Assembly (NCBI RefSeq): GCF_000715075.1
Contig: NC_134089.1
Coordinates: 103,919,157 to 103,983,156, forward strand
Direction: 5' to 3'
Origin: Nicotiana tabacum
Taxonomy: Eukaryota; Streptophyta; Magnoliopsida; Solanales; Solanaceae
DNA length: 64,000 nucleotides
The translations under genes were made by a program, and so were the position numbers. Below, one piece after another: positions 47,549-59,025 of the stretch (position 1 is its first letter; the number at the start of each line of letters is the position of its first letter). The notes beneath the pieces are model-generated. The model was not told the DNA's origin. It ran no database searches and worked only from the letters and a program-made list of their open reading frames with translations.

Positions 47549-47832
47549 TATCTCTCTCTGAGTTGTGATTCAAGATGGATACTTATTATAGTTTCCCGGA
47601 CATTATCTTGGTCCCCTAAATTGATTTCTTCTGTATCACTCGGGCTAGGCTTGGGTTTTTCTTCAAACTGGCTTAATTCTTTACTAATCTCTTCAAAGGC
47701 TTCATCCTCGTCATATTCCGATTCAATATTACATTCTATTTCTTGAATTACTATTTCAGAATTAGATTGGCTTTTAAGACTGGGCCGGAGATTCCGCATG
47801 CATGTCATATCATTGAAGCCAACATAAAAGAA
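47548..47832 (-). pseudogene. E5 acidic linker between PR and RT
   Basis: It reads NDMTCMRNLRPSLKSQSN followed by a strongly acidic stretch (ESEYDEDEAFEEISKELSQ). In related elements this segment joins PR to RT. It begins right after the putative intron and ends in a frame change before the EYKDVFAWSY block. Confidence 0.6.
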
Positions 47833-48010
47833 CTGTACAAGGAAGAAAGGAAAACAAAAATAAAACTATCAAGAAGATAGGAAAAGAGAAATTGCAATTC
47901 ATTGAAATTAAAGATAACGAGGTTTATACATCCAAATGGACGTAACATAGAAGCTGAATTACAACCCTGGAATAATCCAGATAAATTGAAAGAAAATCAA
48001 AGCAAACTAC
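47833..48010 (-). other. E5 putative intron between PR and RT
   Basis: The sense strand has a donor TTTTG/GTAGTT at 48010 and an acceptor CTTTCTTCCTTGTACAG ending at 47833, 178 bases apart, with a pyrimidine-rich end and stops in all frames inside. Ogre elements are known to carry an intron at this place. In this copy the flanking frames do not join exactly, so an indel or a different splice site is possible. Confidence 0.5.
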
Positions 48011-49830
48011 CAAAACTCCCTCCTGGTGGGGAGAGGATTAGCTTCCCAATTGTTAATCTTTGTATTGGGCCCAACAAATTGCACATCCGCCTTGCTAGAA
48101 CCCTCTCCAGCTTCCAACATGTTCGCATCGGCGAATATCCTCTCGAACCTTTCCATCAAATCTCCATCCACATCAACCACCAAACTGGGAACCGTCGTCA
48201 CTGGGCGCTTTCTGGTACCAGGCCTGAAAAATGATCAGGAAAGATGCGGGACTGGCTTTGTAAGGGCCCATGCTCTCTGTTTCATTTTTCTGGCTCTTCT
48301 TACGTCCGCGACTGTGGGCTTGAACCCCAGAACAAATGTATCCAAGTTATTAGGAAGAGAAACCGGTTGTACTATACCTTGCAGAGATGCACCCAAACCC
48401 TTCCCCGGCACAAAACCATTTTTCATCATTTCAACGGCTACCATGACTGATGCAGCAGCTACCCTTGGAGTAGGCACGCACTTCCCTTCAGGAATTTTCT
48501 CTACTGATACCGTGTTGAAATCCTGATAAACCCATGGCCCCTTGTCATCTTCAACCTCTATGAGCGGAACAATGGCATCAATGGGAACACACAAATTATT
48601 TTCGTCGTGTACAAAAATTTCCTGTCGATCCCATTCAAACTTGACCATTTGATGTAGAGTAGATGGGACTGCTTTGGCAGCATGAATCCAGGGTCGACCT
48701 AACAACAGATTGTAAGAAACAACCACATCGAGCACCTGGAATTCCATAGTAAATTCAACTGGCCCTATTGTAAGCTCGAGCACTATGTCCCCGACTGAAT
48801 CTTTCCCTCCACCGTTGAATCCCCGAACGCAGATACTGTTCTTCTGAATTCTTCCATCATCCACCTTCAACTTGTTCAGAGTGGAAAGAGGGCAAATATT
48901 TGCGCTGGAACCATTGTCAACCAGTACCCAAGTAACCACAGAATCTTCACATTTCACCATCAGATAGAGGGCTCTATTGTGCTCAGTACCCTCCACGGGC
49001 AACTCATCATCAGAAAAAGTGACTCTGTTTACCTCAAATATCTTGTTAGCTATATTTTCCAAGTGATTTACTGAGATTTTGTCAGGAACGTGGGCTTCGT
49101 TCAAGATCTTCATCAAAGCTCGACGGTGCTCGCCTGAATGGATCAATAATGATAAGAGCGAGATCTGAGTCGGTGTCTTCCTTAACTGCTCCCCAACAGA
49201 ATAGTCCTGTATTTTCATCTTTCTTAGAAATTCTTCTGCTTCTTCCTCGATCATAGCCTTCTTCACCAACACTGGGTTATCTTTGGAGATCTTAGCTTTT
49301 CTCAACTCTTCGGGGGCAAAGCATCTCCCCGATCGAGTCAAACCATGGGTCTCACACACTTCTTCTTTAACCTCTTTCCCCTTGTAAGTCACTGTCACTC
49401 GTTCATAATTCCATGAGACTGCCTTGCTGTTGACTATCCGTAATTGAGTTACCGATTTGATAATGATATCTGTGCGGGTGCCCTTCACAATTACCACAGG
49501 CTTGTTCATCACTCCTGGCATAACCACTTTTGCTCTTTCATGTTTTCCTGCAACGTCACTTGAGGACCCCTTCTTGACCTGTACAGATGGTTCATTATTT
49601 GCCCCGTTCAACTTGATCATAGATTTCTCATTTGTTGACTTTTCAAATGGCTTGGCTTTACTAGCCCGAATCATCATGACGGTTTGTGAAGGCTTCTTAG
49701 GCTTCCCTCCCTAATGCACTATCTCAATCATATTAGTCTCATGATGGGCTGGCAATGGGTTCTGGTTGATGTTGGGTGCCTCCGGGGCTTGGACCTCAAT
49801 CCGATTAGTATCAATGAGCTCTTGAATAGC
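48011..49830 (-). pseudogene. E5 protease region with G-patch-like motif
   Basis: The long open stretch 49677-48235 contains a basic head, LTRSGRCFAPEEL, then the protease site VLVDNGSSANICPLSTL (residues 252-268 of that stretch) and YNLLLGRPWIHAAKAVPST. Near its end NGFVPGKGLGASLQGI resembles a G-patch. A stop at 48235 is followed in the same frame by NNWEANPLPTRREFW, up to the putative intron. Upstream, a TAG at 49711 replaces what is probably a Gln codon. Confidence 0.82.
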
Positions 49831-49834
49831 TGTT

Positions 49835-51550
49835 TCAATTTCTAGCATTTCTCTATGTCGTGACCTGAGGTCCCTGAACAATACTCACAACTGACCGAGC
49901 GGTCAAGATTTCTAGGAGGGGGATTTGGCAGTTTAGCCTCAATTGGTTTCAACATACCCAATTGTCTCAGTCTGTGGAATAGACTAGCATATGATTCTCC
50001 CAACGGAGTGGAAGTTTTTTGCTTCTGCAACCTCTCATTCTTAAAGGCTTGATTGGGCCAAAAACCTATTTCGGGGGGATTTCTATAGGCTCTTGGAGGT
50101 GGATGGGCATTTTGTGGAGCTAGGTATGGACTTTGTGGAGCCGGTGCATGCCATTGTGCATGAGCAAAAGGTTGGGTATAGGTTTGTGCATGATGGACGG
50201 AAAAATGGGGATCTGGCGATGGGTAGTGTGTTGTGGTGGGCTATATAGAGTGTGGGAGTAAGTTTGGTGATAGGGTCGAGGCGAGTTGTAGTAACGTGGA
50301 AGGTTCCTGGAACCGACCCAAGCTCCTGACTCAATTGTCGCAACGTCCTCTTTCTTCTTCTTTCTGAGTACACCTCCAGTACCGTTTTGAATGGCCTGGG
50401 TGGTCGCTTTGATTGTTGAATAATTCATGATCTTATTGGACTTGAGTCCCTCCTCAACCATGTCTCCCATTTTTACAACTTCATTAAAGGACTTGCCCAC
50501 TGCTGACACCAAGTGACCAAAATAAGTGGGTTCCAAAGCCTGCAAGAAATAATCAACCATCTCACTTTCTTTCATCGGAGGGTCAACCCTCGCTGCTTGC
50601 TCTCTCCACCGGAATCCATATTCCCTGAAACTCTCACCGGGCTTTTTCTCAATCTTTGTTAATGACAGACGGTCTGGGATAATTTTAAGATTGTACTGAA
50701 AATGGCAGGCAAAGGCTTGGGACAAATTGTCCCACGTGTACCACCTGTTGTGATCTTGTCTGGTGTACCATTCTAATGCAGATCCACTCAAACTTTGGCT
50801 GAAATATGCCATCAGCAATTTATCTCTTCTGCATGCTCCTCTCATCTTGCTACAAATTCCTCTTAAGTGTGCTACTAGGTCACCATGCCCGTCGTACAGA
50901 TCAAACTTGGGCATTTTGAACCCTGCTGGTAACTGAACATCTGGGAATAGACATAAATCTTTATAGGTCAAACTTACTTAACCTCCTAACCCCCTCATAT
51001 CTCTGAACGATTGTTCTAAGCTTTTGACCTTTCTGATCATCTCCTCATGCTCGAGATTTTTGGATGGCTTCTCAGTCTCTACCGGGAGATCAAGATGAGG
51101 GGTGTAAGAATATGATTCTGGAACTTTGAAGGTGGGTTTAGGGGGATAGTACTGGTTGTCGTGAGTTTGGAACAGAGGTTCACTGGAAGATCGGTGTAAT
51201 GTAACAGGTGGAGGTGCCACAAAAACAGGTGTGATTGGTGGGGGAGGGTATGGGACTTGTTTGGGTGGTGGAGCTTGAGAAGTATGGGAAGTTGCGCCAT
51301 AGCATTGTTGGTAGAGGGGAAAGGCTGGAGATGAGTTCACAGTGGGAGGCTCCTGAGGTTGGGCCGATGGTGGGATATAAGCAGGGTTGGCGGGATAAAC
51401 TAGTGGTGGATGCCCATTTACCCAGGCTTGGTACATTTCAGCCATCTGCTACTTTAACTTATATATCTCTTCCTTCATTGCATTAACATCTGGTTCTTCC
51501 ACCTCTTTTGACGGGTCAGCAATACTTGTCCCCGGTTCTTGGTTGGCCAT
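49835..51550 (-). pseudogene. E5 gag
   Basis: ATG at 51550 (MANQEPGTSIADPSK) with a TAG at about 51455 and another stop at 50978. A Pro-rich region (51400-51150) is followed by the gag core: DGHGDLVAHLRGICSKMRG, FSQSLSGSALEWYTRQD, KPGESFREYGFRWREQAARV and DYFLQALEPTYFGHL. After a frame change near 50100 a zinc-finger-like CEYCSGTSGHDIEKC lies at about 49890-49845. It forms the virus-like particle in this family; this copy is broken. Confidence 0.85.
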
Positions 51551-52226
51551 ATTCAGTCTGTCTTTTGATCGGGTGTTGTATGAGTGAGTTGCCAGAATGC
51601 CAATCAACTAACCGCCTGCCTGGACTCAATACATCAACAACAACCTTGTTAGTGGTTAGGGCTTTAACAAATTGGTAACCGCGCATTTGAGGAATGAATG
51701 CAACTAAGCAGTTAACCGTTTCTACCATGCATTTGATCGGCTGCTTGCGTCATCCCGACTTTTCCACTTACAACTTTCCTTCTTTTTCTCTTTATTTTCA
51801 TTCTAGCCTTTGCTCTTCTTTTTTCATTTCCCTCTTGTTTTGCCATTGTTTCTTTTCTCTTATTTTCTCTCTTTTCTTTTATTTTTCTCTCTTGTTTTTC
51901 TCTCTCTTTTTCTTTGGTTATGGTCGAATCCTATGGAGATTGCCTACGTATCATGACCCCGCATGAATCAGACCGAGCATAGTTCTGGGAGACTTTGATT
52001 AAAAAGAAAAGACTTTGATTACAAAGACTCCAAACTAACAGACTCCGAGAGAAACTAACAGACGCGGATGAAGAGACGAAATACAGACTCCAAAAATAAA
52101 CTATCATACTCCAACAAAAGAAAATACAGACTCGGACACAATTGACAGACTCCAGCAAAAGAAAATAAAAACTCAACACAACTGACAGACTCTAACGGAA
52201 AAGGAAATACAGACTCAAATGAGAAA
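51551..52226 (-). other. E5 spacer between ORF1 and gag
   Basis: Noncoding. It holds a pyrimidine tract (51770-51920), hairpin motif copy 3 (51939-51985) and, at 52005-52220, a loose repeat of AACTGACAGACTC and CAAAAGAAAATACAGACTC spaced about 50 bases. Confidence 0.6.
51939..51985 (-). other. Two-stem hairpin motif, copy 3 (E5)
   Basis: Outer stem CTACG (51944-51948) with CATAG (51978-51982), one mismatch. Inner stem TCATG (51951-51955) with CATGA (51962-51966), perfect and different in sequence from the other copies. Confidence 0.65.
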
Positions 52227-54285
52227 TCATGAATACATCAATGCTCCTGGTGCCCGCGGGACATCATTCGATCTCGCCGCGGGCCTATATGCAAGATCCC
52301 TTTGAAGCCAGTCCAAGTCACTCATTATCTGCTTAACGAATGTCATCATTGCCGCGAAGAAGGTAGTGTGAGTCATATCCTCACAGACTTGGCACTTCAT
52401 AACAATGTAATCGGCGATATTTCTAATTCTCTCTCTTATGAAACCTTTTTCTTGTAACAAACACCCGATCTGCTGGGCCCTGGCTTCCAAAGTTTGCTTG
52501 GCCACATGATTCTACTCCTGAAGTTGTTGCAAATCTATTTCTAATTGTGCCAATACTGTATAACAATGTTCTCTTTCAACCTTGAAGTCTTTCGCCTGTT
52601 TGATCATTTTGTTTTCTGTGGCGATGACCCTTTTCTTTAATCCTACGACCTCATTGTCGTACTTTTCTTTCAACTACTTAACCAGGTGCGCTCGTTCATT
52701 TGCGTTTTTAGCCAATTGCTTTCGAGCCCCGGCTAGTTCACTTTCTGCTTTGTTCAAATCAAAACTGTAGTCATTCACTTTCTGCCTCAGGTTATTGATG
52801 AGCTTTTCATCTTTTGCACTTCGGGCGGGGTTTTCTGCTGCTATTTTCATTTTCTAAATTTGGGCTCGAAGGGCCTCATTTTCTTTGGCTAGCCTTTTCT
52901 TTTCTCCTTCGTCCGTCGTGACTTGCAAGCCACTCTCAAATTGAAGCTCTCTAACTTGCTTTTCCAATTTTCCTATTGTGGCCCTGTACTCATTCTCCTT
53001 AGCCAACCAAGCCCACTGTTCTTGCGACGCCTCAACGAATTCCTGAATGTGAGGCTTTTTGGCTGGTCTTTCTGGTTCGGACCTTGCAGTGTTCTTCTTT
53101 CTATACCAGGAAAGATAGGCGGGTGAGACTTCGCCTCTAGATAGGTCACGCACTCGAGTGTTCACCATCAAATACTGGCATTCATTCCAATAGAACGAAC
53201 TGTTTCTTCATGAAATTGGCCGTCGGAACTAACCTCGATCGCATAAATGCTAAGATCTTCATCTGGGTGCATCACCTGACACCTTCCCAACTGTCTCATC
53301 ACCCGGTAAGGAGCGTAGGGCTAAATACCTCGCAGACCCATTAGGAAGAAGTAAGTTCCAGTGGCGGGCATATACACAATTTCCTCAATAAGAAGCCAAC
53401 CCAATGTCCATTCTATTTGTCCTGCAGTAATGTAACGAAGGCGAGATACCCAATCTCCAAAACCCTCTGGCAGCTTGAACCCTGAAATCCTTGTGTCAAA
53501 CTCTTCAATGCAACTTTTCTTTGTAGATCCATAACTCATATACTGAGGGCGATGACACAAGTGCTTGATCATCTACATCTGTAATAGCAAATTGCATCCC
53601 TCAAAGAAATCTGCCCCAGATTTACAAGCTGTGAGAGCTCGGTATATCTCAGACACTATCATAGGGGCAAGAATGCTTTTGGAGTTGGTAATCAGGACCT
53701 TGACGACTCCAGCCACCCACAAATCGATATTCCCGTCTTTTCTGGGGAACAACACAAGGCCTAGAAAAGCTACCATGAAGGCGAAACGCCTATGCTCATC
53801 CCATTTTGTTCGGTTTCCTCTTCTACAAACCCCGTTTGCTGGATCATTGAACCCTCGTACATGCCCGTACCTCTGATATATAAAACGTAGAGTAGAAAAA
53901 CCATCCTCCAACTTGGAATACGGGACTCCCTTGCTTATCTTTAGCAAATCCATGAACTTGTGAGAGTTAACGGCTCTTGGAGCGATCAGGTACTTATCCT
54001 TAGCCCTTCAGTACTTCCCATATAACCTGCTATCTCTTCCAAGGTTGGGGTGAGTTCAAAATCCGAAAAGTTTAATACGTTATGGGTCGGGTCCCAAAAC
54101 GTAACCAAAGCCTTTATGACATCTCCTCTGGGTCTGATGTTTAACAACCCGGTGAAACCTCTTAAATGTAGATTGACTTTATCTTGCTCCGATTTTCCCA
54201 GATCCTCCCACCACATATGCAACTCCAAAGGGTTCTTATTCATGACTGTTATCAGCAAATTTGGACTCGTGCTCATTCTACACAT
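52227..54285 (-). pseudogene. E5 ORF1 upstream of gag
   Basis: It starts MCRMSTSPNLLITVMNKNP at 54285. Conserved-looking parts are WWEDLGKSEQDKV, DVIKALVTFWDPTHNVLNFS, FELTPTLEEIAGYMG, RRFAFMVAFLGLVLFPRKDG, ARAL-like segments and FDTRISGFKLPEGFGDWVSR (to 53321). The C-terminal third (53171-52227) is rich in Lys, Glu and Leu with heptad-like order (LAKENEYRATIGKLEKQV), a likely coiled coil. Frames change near 53970 and 53250 and stops are frequent. This matches the extra N-terminal ORF of Ogre elements, whose role is unknown. Confidence 0.8.
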
Positions 54286-55423
54286 TTATTAGGGTGATTA
54301 AGCAAAAATCAAGACTCATTTGACTCAAAGACAAAATTGACACTTTCTCTTCTTTTTTAATTTAAAAATAAAATTCGGTTTTGCAAGTACGGTCTTTCAG
54401 CACCTCGGAGACGAAGATTTTAAGGCTGTGTTGGCTAACCGGTGAAAACCTTGAAAAAATGACCACAGGCAGCTGTTCTTGCAAAAGCAGCCTTCCGGCA
54501 CCCCATTAGGGACTTTCGGCTATTTCTGACAAGAATGGCACCACCCTAATTGTTTTCAAATAAAAATAAAAATTTTTGTTCTTTTGGGCTATTTTGCAAA
54601 AAAGGAAGTTGGACCCGATGGGGGTTGCCAACGTATCCCATATCCGGTGGGAATCAAACTGGCGTAGTTCGGGCAAATAAAACGGACTATTTTGAAAACC
54701 AAACTTTCTTCTTCTTCTTTTTTCAATTCATTTTTCTCCTCTTTCGTTTCAAAAATTCGGCAGAGTTTCGGTGCTATTTGGACACTGGTTTTTCTTAAAA
54801 CTGGCGCTTAATTCTCTTAACCCTCTATACTGCTATTTCTTTTCCAAACTCTCTCCTTTTATTCAAAAGATGGTCAGCATGCAAATCCGAAGCAAATAAA
54901 TGCACAAGTAGCAAGTAAGATGCATCAGGATGGTCTTTTTATTTCGGGTGCACCTGTCCTAGACAGACCCAACCCCTGTGTTGAGTCTCCAAAGTCAAAA
55001 TGCACATGATGCAAACAAACGTTCCTACTAGGGATCCGGCATGAGGTATTGTTATACTAAGTTTAAAAACCTGGGTTTATTTGTTCTAGACCTGGCTTAC
55101 CCGAGCGGACAACTCGAGCCGAAGGGGGGCTGCGTACCAGTAACCAAAAGATCATCCGGCTTTGCAACTTGTCCGAGCCTCGTTCTATTTGGGATATGAC
55201 ACTAACAGAAAGAAGTCACGACCAGCGTGCACTCCTCGGGAGAGAGAAGATAGGGGTTTCGTAGCAGTTCATATACAATTCAGATAATATCAAAGTGGTA
55301 AAAGCAACATTTAGCACATTAGGCACAAATATGTAATAAAATCAGATAGTAAATAAAGTCAAAATAATAACAATTATTCTAAGCTCGAATTCTAAACCCT
55401 AAACCAGAGATTCTGGGTTCGTT
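54286..55423 (-). other. E5 5' leader
   Basis: About 1.1 kb between PBS and ORF1 with no supported ORF. It contains hairpin motif copy 4 and a short pyrimidine tract at 54700-54740. Confidence 0.6.
54620..54672 (-). other. Two-stem hairpin motif, copy 4 (E5)
   Basis: Inner stem TCCCA (54636-54640) with TGGGA (54648-54652), perfect. Outer stem CAACG (54629-54633) with CGTAG (54663-54667), one mismatch. Confidence 0.65.
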
Positions 55424-55440
55424 CCCCAGCAGATTCGCCA
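55424..55440 (-). other. E5 primer binding site (tRNA-Arg type)
   Basis: The sense strand TGGCGAATCTGCTGGGG is close to TGGCGACTCTGCTGGGG, the Tat/Ogre PBS as I recall it, four bases from the LTR at 55445. Confidence 0.75.
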
Positions 55441-55444
55441 TAGC

Positions 55445-58400
55445 TGTCACACCTCCTTTTTCACTACACCCCGAAAAAGGGGTGTATATAGGGGAGTTTT
55501 TCCAATCTAAGTGACAATCGACACGGGATTATTTTATTTAAAATTCAGAGTCGCCACTTGAGATAATTTTATGGTGTCCCAAGTCACCGGTTCAAAATCC
55601 CGAATCGAGGAAAAGATTGACTCTGTATTACAGTCCGCGAACACAGAAATTCGGGTAAGGAATTCTGTTAATCCGGGAGAAGGTGTTAGGCATTCCCGAG
55701 TTCCGTGGTTCTAGCACGGTCGCTCAACTGTTATAATTGGCCTATTACCTGATTTTAATACATGTTTCGACCTATGGTTCAATTTTAACTTTTTAACCGC
55801 TTTTATTTAATTATATTTTAGGAAAGGTTCAACGTCATCTAAAACATGTCTTCAACCACGTCACATAAATGCGCTCGCGATCCACGACACATTTTATCTA
55901 ACGTTGTTGAGATTTGGATTTGGGTCACATAAATGTGCACCCGAGTTTAGGAAAGTAGATTATTAAAGTACGCGCCCAAAGCAACTGCGCGTTTGCACTG
56001 TGCGAGGGCCATGGAATTTGCTAAATGGCACGTCTCGAATTCTAAGGATTTGAAAGAAATAATTAAATGAGGGCCATGCATCTTTAGTTTTTACTCGGCA
56101 CGTCACACCTCAATTCCAATTTTCAAAGGAAATCCAAAACTAAATTTGGAGGGCATTGGGCAGCCCGCAACTGATTGTGAAACAAAAGCATTTGGGCTAG
56201 CACAACAAGTAATGGGAGGAAACTCGGCTAGGTTGCCCCGCCTAGGCCCATGATGGGCCCAATAGGGGTCCTCCTTGATACTCTTTATTTTAACACACGC
56301 AGACAACCTGGACGGGAAAATGTTTTCCAAAACTAACTTCACCACACATGCCTCTAAATGTTCAATTGTTATTAAGCCATTACAGGAATTCCAACTTAGC
56401 AAGCTAACGTGAAGCAAGAGACCAGGCCCAATTCCAATAGTATGCTATTATCTTTCAAAATAACATACTAATTATCCCATGTTCTTATACAACTGCCATC
56501 ATCAAATCTAGAGCACGCCAAAGTAACAACCAGACTTGCCAACTCCTTTTGAATAGTAACCCAAAATGATGTGATTTATTCAATGAACATAAGACTACCA
56601 ATACCTGCTTTCTAGTAAACTCAGATCCTCAATGTGTTTAACAGTCAAAAATCTCGTTCCAAACAGCAACCCAGTATATGAAACTAAGGGACCAGACTAT
56701 AACTTGCTAACAGAGTAATAGATTATCCATACTTAGACATTAGCCTTTGCAGTTTTGCAAACAAAGCTGAGTTTCATAAATACAAAAATTGCAGAACCTG
56801 ATCATTCACAAAGGATAGCTGCTACATATATCTAAAGCTAAATTCTAACTTGCATGAATGAGATGAAAATAGAACAAAGCAGAATTGTTGTTCAAAATCT
56901 GGGATTCAAGCTAGGTATTCACATGATGTTTGCTAGTGAGGCAACAGATGATCCAAATCCTCAAGTACACAATTCAATGGCTAAGGGCCTGTTGGATATA
57001 CATACCTGGAAATGAAAAGAAATAAGAAATGAAGGATCAGTAGTAGCAATAGAAGGAGTCAGCACCAACAGAGCCAATTGCAAACCAAAAAATGATATGC
57101 AGTCGTCCAAAAAAACATTTCCAACCGAATGGTAACCCAACAACTTCAAACCAGACTTCTACAAACCCAAGTTCACTCCATTTTTAATCCCTAATGATTT
57201 ATAAATTACTTTAGAAGTTGAAAACCTCAAGATTACAGAAGAAAATTCAATGGAACAGTGATTTTGATATTTCTGGCCGTTTGTGATTTTTTTTATCCAA
57301 TCTGATTTCTATCCCCCTTTTGAATGCCAAGTTAAAGAGCCTTTATAGGCAAGGCATTTAGTGCAACTTCAATGAATTCACAATTGCCCTTCAAACCTTC
57401 AGAAATTTTTGTTTTTGCTTAGGAGTCCTCAAGGTACAATTTATAAATTCAGAATAACCCCAACCCCAGCTTCCTAGAAGCTTCCCTAGATAGTTACACC
57501 TAGATTCCCTAAGCCAATTACCTAGACTACCCCTTTAAAACCCTGTTACTACCGTTGAACCCAATCCACTTATGGGTCAGGCCAAATCGAACAACCAGAA
57601 CTCTAAGGCTGTTATTGGGATGGGTCACAATAAATCGAGGGCCCAAAAAATTCACCCAGCCCATGAATATTCTGAGACCCAAAACTCTGACTCAAACACA
57701 TTATCACAAACGATGGCCCTAGAAGAGTCCAATCAATTTTAATACTAACAAACCGAATTAATTCTTTCCCTTTAAAAAAATTAATTAAAGTTAACTCGTG
57801 GTTATTGCTTGTACGAATTAAGACAGAAACAAAAGGAAAAATGGAAAGAAAAAGACAGAATGAAGATGGAGGAGAAACAGTAGAAAAAAAAGTTAAATAA
57901 TGAAACTGACGAAAAAGACGATAGAGAAAAGACAAAAAGAATACCTCTAAGGTCGCCCGAACAAAGCTTGATGAACTCTACAGCTTCGATTTGATTCGAA
58001 ACAAGCATTAACCGTATGTTCCGAAAGAAAACAAACGGTCAATGCCCATTTCAAACCCTATCGTTCAAGGGAGTTTGAAGGCTTGATGGATTCTTTTATT
58101 CTTTGTTTCCAGATTCAAAACTGGACTGATTTGGTGAGGACTTAGGGAGAAATGGTGGTGGATTGGGGTTGAGGGAAGGGCTATGGTTGCATGGATGAAA
58201 TTTGGGTGTGTTCGAGCTCCGGCGCCAGCTGGAAATGGTGAAGGGATGAAAGGCGGTGTTAGGGTTTGGCAAGGAGATGAGAGACAGAGGTGATGAACAA
58301 AAGAAATGGGGGGGGGGGGGTTGTTCTGAGTTAATCTCAGAACTTTGGACATATCTAATCAATGCACAAGAAGTCACATCCACCGTTGGATGATCCAAGA

Positions 58401-59025
58401 TTAAAGGCTCAAATCATTTTAAACCTACTAACTCGAAACGACATCGTATGGTTTGAGTTGGGGCATTGGGTTGGGTAAGGGCAAAACTGGGCCGGGTTTT
58501 GGGGAAGGGTACTAGGAGATTTTAGATATGGGCCGGGATGTTTTAATTAAAATAGGCCAAACTAACTCTCCTCTTCTTTTAACTCCTATTTCAAATCAAT
58601 TATCCAAAAATTCTTTTTTCTTCTTTTCCCAAAATTAGATTATAACCTAAATTAATTCCTAGAACCTAATTAACTAAAAAAACACTAAATAAATCTAAAT
58701 GATAATTATCACAATTAATAACAAAACCAAATTAAAAGAAAACTACTCAAAATCAAAATTAAGATTAACAGTGCAAATTAAACTATTTTTGTGATTTTCT
58801 CATTTTTTAAAACAACTAACTACTAGTTAATTCTTAAAAATACAAAGTTAAATCCTAAATGCACATGCAACATATTTTTTATTTTTCATTAATTAAACAA
58901 AATTAACATGCACAGACAATATACAAATAATAATAGAAAATGCCACAAAATTGCAAACAATGGAAAATTACTTTGTTTTGAATTTATGGGGATAATTCAT
59001 ATAGGGCAAAAATCACGTGCTCACA
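55445..59025 (-). repeat. E5 right (5') LTR
   Basis: It starts TGTCACACCTCC and ends GTGCTCACA, 3.58 kb. An 8-bp perfect palindrome (TACACCCC 55465-55472 with GGGGTGTA 55479-55486, loop GAAAAA) lies near its start and the conserved-loop hairpin is at 55674-55698. It has a run of 12 G's near 58309-58320. Confidence 0.92.

Larger units (their letters stand above)
37564..59025 (-). mobile_element. E5: Ogre/Tat-type giant LTR element
   Basis: It is 21.46 kb with LTRs of 3.55 and 3.58 kb and a 14.3 kb interior. In sense order: PBS, leader, ORF1, spacer, gag, PR, putative intron, RT, RNase H, second RNase H, integrase, and a 3.2 kb noncoding 3' region with tandem repeats. ORF1 before gag, an intron between PR and RT, and the extra RNase H are published hallmarks of the Ogre/Tat lineage. 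Flanks are ACTAC (37559-37563) and GCTAC (59026-59030), a 5-bp duplication with one mismatch. LTR mismatch is about 10 in 250 by eye. Confidence 0.92.

Noticed and set aside
58309..58320. Poly-G run as a functional G-quadruplex
   Set aside because: A single G run of 12 in one LTR copy; the other LTR has four G's at the same site, so it is a recent expansion or a sequencing artefact.
37564..59025. Endogenous pararetrovirus or other plant virus
   Set aside because: Domain order PR, RT, RNase H, RNase H, INT with LTRs, PBS and PPT is that of Ty3/gypsy; there is no movement protein or coat signature.
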